A stretch of 64,000 nucleotides of DNA from NCBI GenBank assembly GCA_963727755.1, contig CAVSHN010000014.1, forward strand, positions 248,001-312,000, written 5' to 3'. Below, piece after piece: positions 28,382 to 36,677 of this stretch. Position 1 is the first letter of the stretch. Every line of letters starts with the position of its first letter. Source of the DNA: DASYAN01 sp963727755 (GTDB lineage: Bacteria > Chloroflexota > Ktedonobacteria > Ktedonobacterales > Ktedonobacteraceae). The position numbers were made by a program, and so were the translations under genes. The notes under the pieces are model-generated. The model did not search any database and had not been told where the DNA came from. It worked only from the letters and a program-made list of their open reading frames with translations.

Positions 28382-28950
28382 ATACCTCCTGTATAAACTT
28401 TCTTCTCTCAAAACCTGTAAACAACTTCTTCGCATAGCTTTCTCCTTCCAAATAATCACGCATAAATCCCGCAAGCGCATCTGCAAGACGCAAGAAGACA
28501 CTTTGTTCATCTTTCATCCCTCGAATAGTTTTATACTTCACTCCCAAACCTCTAAGGTTAATCCGCATCAAATCAGCTTCTCTCTTATTCAACCCATCAA
28601 TCACCACAGTAACAAAATAATCCCCAGAAACCGAAGCATTCACAACTTTTGAAATAGTCTAACGCAGTAGAATAATTATATTTCTTTGTATCCCTGTAAA
28701 TCGAATAAAACAGTGTTTGCTTCAATCCATCAACTTTTACAATCTCCTGCAAAAACACCTCTTTCAACTTGTTATCTGTATTTTTCCATTTATATTTATT
28801 CTTTCCTGTATCTCTTTCCACTTGCTCAAGAATAGCTTCAAGAGCCTCCTTACTTTCCTGCTCAAGCAGCACAGCAAACACCAGAAAAAACTTTCCATAG
28901 GTATCTTGACCAGTCTCATCCACAAAGCACAGTAACTTAGCCTTATCCAT
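28380..28950 (-). pseudogene. DUF3800 protein, frameshifted
   Basis: Family begins with a FVDETG-type motif, seen here as LLCFVDETGQDTYGKFFLVF. By family knowledge the fold is RNase-H-like with an acidic active site. The first frame (ATG 28950, with AGGG upstream) runs to a stop at 28597. The protein continues in the next frame as VSGDYFVTVVIDGLNKREAD through NLRGLGVKYKTIRGMKDEQS to TAA at 28380. Removing one A from the AAAA (plus-strand TTTT 28647-28650) gives 189 residues, normal size for small DUF3800 proteins. The second Asp of the core (VIDGLN) lies after the shift, so the written protein would be inactive. Convergent with the candidate small RNA. Confidence 0.8.
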
Positions 28951-29275
28951 ATACACCCTACTCTATTAAGATCATCCAATAATACCCGAACACACCCAGC
29001 TTTGCAACCAGCAGGAGCAAAATTAACAGGGTTTTTTGGTATACCTCAAATACATCTTTTGCACATGTATCAGTATTGCCATCCAAGCTCACTACATGCG
29101 GGCAATAAAATGCTCTACGGGTAAACCTAAAGGCCCTGTCATAACCGAATAGCCATAACCGAATTACAACTTGCCAATTTTCCCAAAAATGTTATTGTGC
29201 TTATCAAGAATGTTCCGATATAAAGTTATGTAGACTTTTCTTCCCAACGAGATTACTGTAGAAAATGAGGCTGAG
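28951..29275. other. Intergenic region between DUF3800 and the F420-type reductase
   Basis: About 325 bp, AT-rich, no gene. The short open frame 29164-29346 on the minus strand lacks support. A promoter for the reductase should be here but no consensus pair is clear. Confidence 0.4.
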
Positions 29276-29761
29276 ATGACACGAGGCGACTTAAATCGAT
29301 GGTTATATCGTGGACAGCGACCTAACTGGATTGCAAGGATAATCAATCGAGCGTGGGCTGCTCTCTTTTCCTGGGGTATTCTGCCCGACTATACGACGAC
29401 ATTGCAAGTAACTGGACGAAAGTCTGGACGGACGATCTCGCTACCAATGGTAGTGACCGCCGTCAATGGACAATGGTATCTCGTGTCAATGCTTGGAGAG
29501 AACGTGCAGTGGGTACACAATGTACGTGCAGATGGAGGAAGAGCGGTGTTGCTGAGGAAAGGTCACGAGGAGGTCCACTTAGAAGAAGTTCCCGCCGATC
29601 AGCGTGCACCCATTTTGAAGGCTTATCTGCAGCACGCACCGGGAGCACGACCTCATGTGCCCGTGAACAAGGATGCTCCACTTGCGGAATTCGAAAAGAT
29701 CGCCACAGCATTTCCAGTCTTCCGGGTGGTGAAGGATATCCATACAGATTCAAGAGCCTAA
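29276..29761 (+). CDS. Nitroreductase-family deazaflavin (F420)-dependent oxidoreductase
   Basis: 161 residues, usual for the Ddn-like split beta-barrel family, which uses reduced F420 to reduce quinones or nitro compounds. Recognised by TTLQVTGRKSGRTISLPMVV, WYLVSMLGENVQWVHNVRAD (cofactor and substrate pocket) and the PHVPVNKDAPLAEFEKIA tail. ATG 29276 is preceded by GAGGCTGAG. There is no membrane segment. It stands alone between the DUF3800 gene and the helicase; intact, with normal codon use. F420 biosynthesis genes are not in the window. Confidence 0.9.
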   Translation: MTRGDLNRWLYRGQRPNWIARIINRAWAALFSWGILPDYTTTLQVTGRKSGRTISLPMVVTAVNGQWYLVSMLGENVQWVHNVRADGGRAVLLRKGHEEVHLEEVPADQRAPILKAYLQHAPGARPHVPVNKDAPLAEFEKIATAFPVFRVVKDIHTDSRA

Positions 29762-29989
29762 GTCTATGCAGCACTAGGCTAGGTGCAAACTCATATGCCA
29801 GCCGAATGGTAAGCGATGGATGACTATATGGTACGTTGTACTTTTTAGCAACTTCCGCCTACATATAACTAATAGCCCCACCACTACACAATATTGATGA
29901 TTTACAATTAGCGCCAAAAGTCATAAAATCAATACAGGAGATAACTATCTCCTCATCCAAAGAGGCAAAGAGAAAATAAGAGGTAGCAA

Positions 29990-32168
29990 ATGCTAAAAAC
30001 GGTAATAACTCATTCTTCATACATTCAAGACGAAGCTGGTCAAATGGTTAAGCGCTGGCTCCAAGAGGCTTTTAATGATGATGAGGGGATCTGCTATTAT
30101 AAACATCCAGCCGTTATTACCAATACAGGAGCAATGCCAGATTTTACGCTCTTTACTAGAAAAAATCAGCCTCTCGTTATCAAAACTATTTCTCAAAATA
30201 TAGATGAGATTAATTTTATAGATGGTGATATGTGGATAATAAATGATATTTCCTATGATTCTCCTCTTTTAGAGCTAGAAGATTTAGTATTCAAGCTAGA
30301 AAATAGATTTCGAGATAGAAAGAGAACTCCGTAGCTTTCTAAGACCTCGAGGTATATTGGCACTTCCTTTCATTGCACAAAGTGATTTTGAAGAGAAGTT
30401 TGGACCTCTACCAAATAATGCAAAAAATGCTAATATTCTTTGGAAAGGCAGCAATACTGATTTTCTCTATTGTACATTAGAACATGCACTTTCAGATACA
30501 GAATTCACGCTCACACGAGCAGTTATTCAGGGTGCTACCAGCCTTCATAAGCCACAAAATGTACTCTCAAAAGAGATAACGACTATGGGAGCTGCTATTC
30601 GAGAATTAGATAAACAAGTTGCAGCATTAGATGATAAACAGGAAGCGGTAGTACTACAAATGGCTCCTGGCCCTCAGCGCATTCGTGGTCTAGCGGGAAC
30701 AGGCAAAACTGTATTGCTGGCAATGAAAGCCGCACATATCCATATCAAGGAACCTGATAAAAAAATTCTTTTTACGTTCAATACACAGAGTCTCTATAAC
30801 CAAGCTAGAGAACTTATTTCCAAAACATACCGTGCACATTGTGGCACTGATCCTAACTGGGATCAGCTTCATGTACGACATGCCTGGGGAGGACGCGGTT
30901 GAGCAGGTGTCTATTCTGATATATGCGCTCGCCAAGGGATTCCTCCCCTGATATTTAACAGTATAAGAAAGACTAAAGACCCGTTTCAAATGTGTTGTAT
31001 TCATGCACTACAAAGACCAATATCTGAAGAGTACGACTTCATTTTAGTGGATGAGGCACAGGACTTTCCTAAAGAGTTCTTTCGGATACTTTATAAGTTG
31101 TCTCGTGATATTCCTGAACCTCGCATCTATTGGGCATATGATGAATTACAGAGTCTTTCTTCACTAGAGATATCCAAGCCCGAAAGCCTCTTCGGCACTC
31201 GAGATGATGGTAAGCCACTTGTATCTTTAGAGGGTGAGAATTATCCAGGTGACATTGAGAAAGATATTGTTCTTTATCAGTCCTACAGATGCCCACTCAC
31301 TGTACTTATGCTGGCACATGCTATAGGACTGGGATTGCATAATCCCAACGGTGGTCCAGTACAGATGCTAGAAGACAAAGGTTATTGGGAAGCTATTGGG
31401 TATACAGTTGAAAGTGGAAAACTACAGAAAGGCGAAGATGTGGTGATTTACCGTGATCCTGCCAATAGCCCTAACCGCATATATGAGATTTATAACAAAC
31501 AGGAACTGGTCACTAGACACGTTTTCCAGGATCGCAGTGCCGAGCTAGATTGGATTGCCGAATTTATCAAAAAAGATATTAGAGAAGAGAATGTGCCTCC
31601 AAGACAGATAGTGGTCATATCTTTAGATACTTCTAAAGCAAAAGAGTATCTCACAGGACTTCAAAGACGCTTGGTCGATTATAGTATACCATCAATGATA
31701 CCTGGCTTGATCGATGATACTTCTGCTTTCGCTGAGGAAGGACGGGTTACACTTTCCACTGTTTACAGAGCAAAAGGCAATGAATCTCATATAATATATG
31801 TTTTAGCATTTGAAGCTTTATATGATTATCTAGAAGGGATTGGTAACCGTAATCGCGCATTTGCCTCAATCACTCGATCAAAAGCGTGGGTACGAGTAAC
31901 AGGTACAGGCAAAAAGATGGAAATAGCTAAAAAGGAATTTGATGATATTTTGTCAGATATCCCAAGATTTAAATTTAAATTTCCTGATATGCAAAAAATA
32001 CGCCGTCTGGACGCAGAAAACAGTAGTAGACGTAAAGAATTCAATACTACAGATAAGTACGCTGATGGGCTTATTAATTCCAGTAAAGGAGCATTAGGAG
32101 CATTAGATTCAGAGAAAAGGGCACTAATACGAAAGTTATTAGATGAGGTTGAAAATGAAAATCAATGA
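29990..32168 (+). pseudogene. Nuclease-like/UvrD-type helicase, broken by a frameshift and an in-frame TGA
   Basis: Three consecutive open frames are one gene. 29990-30334 encodes the N-terminal domain (DEAGQMVKRWLQEAF, EGICYYKHPAVI, MPDFTLFTRK), resembling NERD-type nuclease modules. Dropping one A from AAA 30319-30321 joins it to RELRSFLRPRGILALPFIAQ. The helicase core follows with GLAGTGKTVLLAMKAA (Walker A), then TGA at 30900-30902 in HAWGGRG*AGVYSD, probably CGA to TGA. The same frame then continues to DEAQDFPKEFF (motif II), YRCP, VTLSTVYRAKGNE (motif V) and NRAFASITRSKAW (motif VI). The restored length is 725 residues. It overlaps the DUF2290-like gene by 14 bp. Such superfamily I helicase/nuclease pairs are plausible defence genes. 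Confidence 0.85.
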
Positions 32169-32931
32169 AGTGCACCACCTTCTAAAATCTGCCTACATGG
32201 ACTGGTCTCATTTTTTGGCCAATCCTAACTATATACGCTCATCTACAACCACAGGACCATGCATCACCTGGGCCAATCGCACACCAGGCATTATAAAGCA
32301 CCCTGTGCTAGCTTCACATGTATCTAAACTATTTAACGAAGGGCAATATACTTTTCAGATTGCAGAGGATGGTTCACTGATACAAATTTATTATCAGTAT
32401 AATCGTAAGGGAGATATTCTTACATCAGCACGTCTTGCTTTCTATAGTGCTCGATCAAACGAGCAGAGAACAATAGATATAAGCAATATATCAGAAATAA
32501 CGATTGAAGAGGTTACTGATGCTACAATTCTCTCTGAAGACATTGACATAGATAATAAGCTGAATGATTCTTACGAAGACACTACTTCTGACATTGACCT
32601 TACTTCATTGTATGATGCCCCCGTCAGTTGGTTGCGAATTGAATATGAACCAACAGCAACAAGAGGCATTTTACATTATGATTGTCACATGCATTTGAGT
32701 TCTTTCCCATATTCTCGATTTATCGTAGCAGGCATCCCAAGTCCTGCACAGTTCATTGAATTTATCGCTGCATTCTATTACCCTGAAAGCTACAAAAACT
32801 ACAGGCTCGATGAACTAGGACAATACATTAGCTCAGAGAAAATTAACGCTATTAATTCCGCTTGCTTCCCGCTGATAAACAGCACTTTTTTCGATCAAAT
32901 AGCGCATTTTCGTATTCCTATTAATACATAA
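32155..32931 (+). CDS. DUF2290-like protein
   Basis: 258 residues from ATG 32155, preceded by TGAGGT six bases upstream; the ATG at 32143 is in frame but has no ribosome site. The C-terminal half (APVSWLRIEYEPTATRGILH then YDCHMHLSSFP and GIPSPAQFIEFIAAFYYPES) fits my recollection of DUF2290. A conserved H-x-D-x-H-M-H-L cluster could bind metal or be catalytic. The middle is acidic linker (SEDIDIDNKLNDSYED). It overlaps the helicase stop by 14 bp, so the two are translationally coupled and the products probably act together. No function is established for the family that I know of. The gene itself is intact. Confidence 0.75.
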   Translation: MKINEVHHLLKSAYMDWSHFLANPNYIRSSTTTGPCITWANRTPGIIKHPVLASHVSKLFNEGQYTFQIAEDGSLIQIYYQYNRKGDILTSARLAFYSARSNEQRTIDISNISEITIEEVTDATILSEDIDIDNKLNDSYEDTTSDIDLTSLYDAPVSWLRIEYEPTATRGILHYDCHMHLSSFPYSRFIVAGIPSPAQFIEFIAAFYYPESYKNYRLDELGQYISSEKINAINSACFPLINSTFFDQIAHFRIPINT

Positions 32932-33105
32932 TCGTAACCCCATCCAGATCATCTGTTAACCACAACCCATATTCATATTTATATTCAGAAACGTCAAAGC
33001 GCCAATATTCCCATTGGCCACTTTCCATGTTATCATTCCCTATGAACACTCGTTCTTATCTATGGAGACGATTGCGTTGTGTCTTGATGGAAAGAGGAGA
33101 TTTTT

Positions 33106-35160
33106 ATGCCGATAAAACAACTTGCCCCTGAAGTCGCTGCCAAAATTGCTGCTGGCGAGGTGGTTGAGCGTCCCGCTTCTGTCGTCAAAGAGCTGATTGA
33201 AAATAGTATCGATGCCGGAGCTACCCAGATTCGCGTTGACTTGATCAATGGCGGTTTGCAACTCATTCGAGTCACCGATAATGGCTCCGGTATCCCAACG
33301 GATGAACTTACTCTGGCTTTAGCACGCCATGCTACTAGCAAAGTAGCACAGATTGATGATCTAGAACATATCCGCTCACTGGGCTTCCGAGGTGAGGCCT
33401 TGGCGAGTATTGCTGCCGTGGCCGAAGTGACGTTGCTCAGTCGCGAGCATGGCACGACACAGGGTGCACAGGTTGAAGCACACAATGGTCAGATCTCTGA
33501 AATTACTACCGCTGCTCCAGCGGAGGGTACAACCATTACTGTGCGCAACTTGTTTAGTTCCGTACCCGCTCGCCTCAAGTTTCTTAAGAGCCGTAATACA
33601 GAAGTGAGCCATTGCCATCATCTATTACAACAATATGCGCTGGCTTACCCCGAAATTCGTTTTAACGTGTTTAGCGATGGACGGCAGATCTTTGCTACTC
33701 CTGGCGATGGCAAGCTCGCTAGTGTCCTGGTCGAGGTCTATAGCTTGCAGATTGCTGAGCAAATGGTGCCAATTAGCGGAGCACCACGCCCAAATGATAC
33801 TGAGTATCCTATAGTGACAGGCTATGTTAGCCGCCCTACGTGCTATAAAAGTACTCGCCAGTATATCTCGTTTTTCGTCAACCGACGCTGGGTTATGAGC
33901 CGTATGCTCACGGCCGCCGTGGAAGGCGCATACCACTCGCTGTTATTGGCAGGACGTCACCCACTAGCTGTGGTCAATATCCAGATTGATCCTACCTTGC
34001 TTGACGTGAATGTCCATCCCGCTAAAACCGAAATTCGCTTCTTGAAAGAGCGTCGGGTCTTTTCCGCAATCCTGAAAGCTACGCGGCAAGCTCTACTGGA
34101 AGAGCCTGAGATACCACAGTGGCAACCAGCACAACAGCCAGCTGGCCCTACTTCCCTAGATGAAGATCTGTCCACGATTGACAGTGTAGAACAGGACGAC
34201 GAAACTACAGCTAATGCGACTTCCAACCATGAGACAGCACAACCGTTACCACTCGATAGTCCATGGATTACAGTAGCAGAAGAGGAGACTGGCACAAAAC
34301 CGCCAATATTATCACAATTATGGCAAAGCCATGTACGGAGTGTTGCGAAGTCTGATAATTCAACGGAGGCGAATATTGATAGGGAACCTGAGATCTCTAA
34401 CTTTTCGCCTGACAAATTTGTTATCGCTTCTAACGCTCTTGATCAATCAGATCCATCCCTTAGTGCTTTAGCGCCCAAACAAGATAGTATCACGGATGCA
34501 AGTGATGATAAGGAACCTGGGGTTTCTACCTTTTCACCTGATAAATCGGTTATCGCTTCTAACACGCTCGATCAATCAGATTCTTCCCCTAGCACTTTAG
34601 CACCCGAGAGCATAGAGAACATATTTACCGTCCCTATTGGTACCAGCTCGCCCACACACCGACTACCACATTTGCGCGTCATTGGGCAGCTTGCACAGAG
34701 CTATATTGTGACGGAGGGCGAGGATGGCAGCATGTACCTGATCGATCAACATGCCGCTCACGAACGCATCCTACTTGAACGTATGGTTGCCGCCATGAAG
34801 TCCCGCCAATCTATGTCACAATTATTACTCACACCGATCACTCTAACACTCGTCCCCAGCGAACTGGAGGCCATTGAAGAGCATCAGGCACAATTAGAGC
34901 AGCTCGGCTTCTCCTTAGCCATCACAGAAGAGAGTTCCCTGGAGATACGCGCCGTTCCGAGTGTGCTCGTCAAACAAATGAATGTACGTTCGCTGCACGA
35001 GCTGATGGTTGACCTGACTTCTGAGGAGAGTCTGGGGCATACCGAGACGTGGGAGGAGCGAGCATTGGCAAATGTTGCCTGCAAAGCAGCAATCAAGGCG
35101 AACTATTTTCTAACAGTAAGCGAGATGCGTGAGATGATTGAGCAGTTGGAGCAGACTTGA
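33106..35160 (+). CDS. mutL: DNA mismatch repair protein MutL, cut short by an in-frame TGA
   Basis: GHKL ATPase that links mismatch recognition to strand removal. 684 residues as written; the start at ATG 33106 has GAGGAG upstream. ATPase motifs: ELIENSIDAGATQI, DNGSGI, GFRGEALASI. The C-terminal domain has the endonuclease motif DQHAAHERILLE (about residues 547-558). The family's last conserved motif (C-P-H-G-R-P-T type) is missing from the product, but it lies in frame directly after the stop: after TGA (35158-35160) the codons read APYSCCHGRPTMVHFSL and end at TGA 35242-35244. The linker (residues about 420-500) contains a tandem 43-residue duplication. Metal binding by the CHGRPT motif is needed for nicking, so the truncation is likely to weaken repair. 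Confidence 0.95.
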   Translation: MPIKQLAPEVAAKIAAGEVVERPASVVKELIENSIDAGATQIRVDLINGGLQLIRVTDNGSGIPTDELTLALARHATSKVAQIDDLEHIRSLGFRGEALASIAAVAEVTLLSREHGTTQGAQVEAHNGQISEITTAAPAEGTTITVRNLFSSVPARLKFLKSRNTEVSHCHHLLQQYALAYPEIRFNVFSDGRQIFATPGDGKLASVLVEVYSLQIAEQMVPISGAPRPNDTEYPIVTGYVSRPTCYKSTRQYISFFVNRRWVMSRMLTAAVEGAYHSLLLAGRHPLAVVNIQIDPTLLDVNVHPAKTEIRFLKERRVFSAILKATRQALLEEPEIPQWQPAQQPAGPTSLDEDLSTIDSVEQDDETTANATSNHETAQPLPLDSPWITVAEEETGTKPPILSQLWQSHVRSVAKSDNSTEANIDREPEISNFSPDKFVIASNALDQSDPSLSALAPKQDSITDASDDKEPGVSTFSPDKSVIASNTLDQSDSSPSTLAPESIENIFTVPIGTSSPTHRLPHLRVIGQLAQSYIVTEGEDGSMYLIDQHAAHERILLERMVAAMKSRQSMSQLLLTPITLTLVPSELEAIEEHQAQLEQLGFSLAITEESSLEIRAVPSVLVKQMNVRSLHELMVDLTSEESLGHTETWEERALANVACKAAIKANYFLTVSEMREMIEQLEQT

Positions 35161-35244
35161 GCACCCTATAGCTGTTGCCATGGTCGCCCAACGATGGTCC
35201 ACTTTAGCCTATCAGCACTTGCTCGTGCTTTTGAGAGACGTTGA
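35161..35244 (+). pseudogene. In-frame continuation of mutL carrying the conserved CHGRPT motif
   Basis: 27 codons after the mutL TGA, in the same frame, read SCCHGRPTMVHFSLSALARA and end with TGA at 35242-35244. The motif matches the C-terminal zinc/endonuclease motif of bacterial MutL, so the upstream TGA replaces a sense codon such as CGA or TCA. Confidence 0.85.
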
Positions 35245-35398
35245 CTGCATTGACGCTTGCTCTCGACAAATCCGTTCGTACTATGTTATACTTGATCTAT
35301 CTAAGAGGTATGGTAGATGGTTGAATTGGTTTTCACGCTATTTTGCCTAGAATTTTAGCAAACGTGGAAAGAAGATTTCAAGGAGGATTAAACCGAAA

Positions 35399-36295
35399 AT
35401 GGGAGAATGGGATGGGAAGATGAAACATCTTGCGAGTGTTGCGCAAGAGGATTTCGTTCACTGGCTGGTCAAGGGTGCGCACTTCGAAAGGGAGTTGTCA
35501 GCCAATTTTGCTACACGCGATCGGGATGGAGACATCCTATGGCAGCTCAGCATCGAAGGGAAGCCAACTCTCCTGAATTTGGAGTTTCAGTTCAAGTCAG
35601 AGGAGAACATGGGTAGGCGTACATGGGAGTATAATGTGGATGCAGCCATTAAATACGAGCAACCCGTCAAGTCTGTGGTGGTCTATCTCAGAAAGCCTGG
35701 TCACCCAAAGGCTGCACCACCTTATCAGTTGAAATTGCCCAACGGGGAAGTCATTCATACGTTTTCTTTTACTGTAATTGAATTATGCAAGGTCAAAACA
35801 GAGAAGCTCTTCCAAACAGGACTCAAAGGCATTCTGCCACTAGTACCATTGACACAGAATGGTCTAGACCACGGTGCCATTGAGTATGTGATCAAGGAAT
35901 TGCGTCAGCCTAGAGTCAAAAATGCAGAGGAGTTGCTCACGCTAACCTATGGATTGGCAGCACTCGTCTTCGAAAAGGAAAGTGAACATCTTTGGCTTCA
36001 AAGGAGGTTTGCCATGATCGATGATATTATTAAGGGAAGCTGGGCTTTCCAAGATATGGTACAGATAGGGCATGAAAAAGGGCTCAAAGAAGGGCTCAAA
36101 GAAGGGCGTAAAGAAGAAAAAAAGCAAGATTTGCTTCTGTTTATTCAGACGTACTTTCCGAATCTTGCCCCACTCGCACAGAACGTCTGTAATGCCATTC
36201 AGACACTTGATGAGTTGCAAAGCCTTTTTGAGAATGTTTTGCGCACAAAAGATGAGGAAAAGGTCCGTCAGATCCTCCTTGATGCAAAGAAGTAG
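35399..36295 (+). CDS. Rpn-like PD-(D/E)xK nuclease-family protein
   Basis: 298 residues; ATG 35399 has AGGAGG 12 bases upstream. The N-terminal half resembles the Rpn/DUF4351-type transposase-nuclease group: DRDGDILWQLSIEGKPTLLN then LEFQFKSEENMGRR, with a putative Asp...Glu-x-Gln catalytic core, then YEQPVKSVVVYLRKPGH. The C-terminal third is a KEGLKEG-type helical repeat followed by a leucine-rich helix (LAPLAQNVCNAIQTLDELQS). Related proteins promote recombination in E. coli. The next gene repeats this C-terminal module. Intact; not linked to any inverted repeats that I can see. Confidence 0.75.
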   Translation: MGEWDGKMKHLASVAQEDFVHWLVKGAHFERELSANFATRDRDGDILWQLSIEGKPTLLNLEFQFKSEENMGRRTWEYNVDAAIKYEQPVKSVVVYLRKPGHPKAAPPYQLKLPNGEVIHTFSFTVIELCKVKTEKLFQTGLKGILPLVPLTQNGLDHGAIEYVIKELRQPRVKNAEELLTLTYGLAALVFEKESEHLWLQRRFAMIDDIIKGSWAFQDMVQIGHEKGLKEGLKEGRKEEKKQDLLLFIQTYFPNLAPLAQNVCNAIQTLDELQSLFENVLRTKDEEKVRQILLDAKK

Positions 36296-36308
36296 GTGTA
36301 TCAATTGG

Positions 36309-36620
36309 ATGTTTATGACGCTTGAGGAAGTACTTGAAGAAAGCTGGGCTTTCCAAGAAATGAGGCGGAAGGCCTATGAGCAAGCCTACAAACAAGGCTA
36401 CAAAGCAGGCTATAAAGAAGGGCTCAAAGAAGGTCTGCAAGCGCAGAGACAAAGCCTGATTCTGCTTATCCAGAAGTACTATCCTGCTCTCTTGCAACTC
36501 GCACAAAATGTCTGCAATACCGTTCAAGCACTTGAAGAGTTGCAAGAGCTTTTTGAGAAAGTTCTGTATGCAAAAGATGAGCAGGAGGTTCGTCAGATCC
36601 TTCTGAGCGCACAAAAGTAA
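36309..36620 (+). CDS. Short paralogue of the C-terminal module of the preceding Rpn-like protein
   Basis: 103 residues from ATG 36309. It repeats the end of the preceding gene: SWAFQEM against SWAFQDM, GYKEGLKEGL against GLKEGLKEGR, LAQNVCNTVQALEELQELFE against LAQNVCNAIQTLDELQSLFE, and DEQEVRQILLSAQK against DEEKVRQILLDAKK. It lacks the nuclease domain. It begins 13 bp after the upstream stop. The long upstream extension in the same frame (36072) overlaps the preceding gene and is Lys/Ser/Arg-rich nonsense. It is probably a partial tandem duplicate and may be non-functional or act as a free oligomerisation tail. Confidence 0.6.
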   Translation: MFMTLEEVLEESWAFQEMRRKAYEQAYKQGYKAGYKEGLKEGLQAQRQSLILLIQKYYPALLQLAQNVCNTVQALEELQELFEKVLYAKDEQEVRQILLSAQK

Positions 36621-36677
36621 TACACTCGCCGCATCCACTGGGAGCGGAGTGGGGCAATTGCTGCCTGGAGAGTTACC

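Noticed and set aside
13201..35160. Recoded TGA (alternative genetic code or selenocysteine)
   Set aside because: TGA is a normal stop at several well-defined gene ends (for example the hsdR/hsdS overlap and the helicase end), the residues at the stops do not fit selenocysteine sites, and TAA is affected too.
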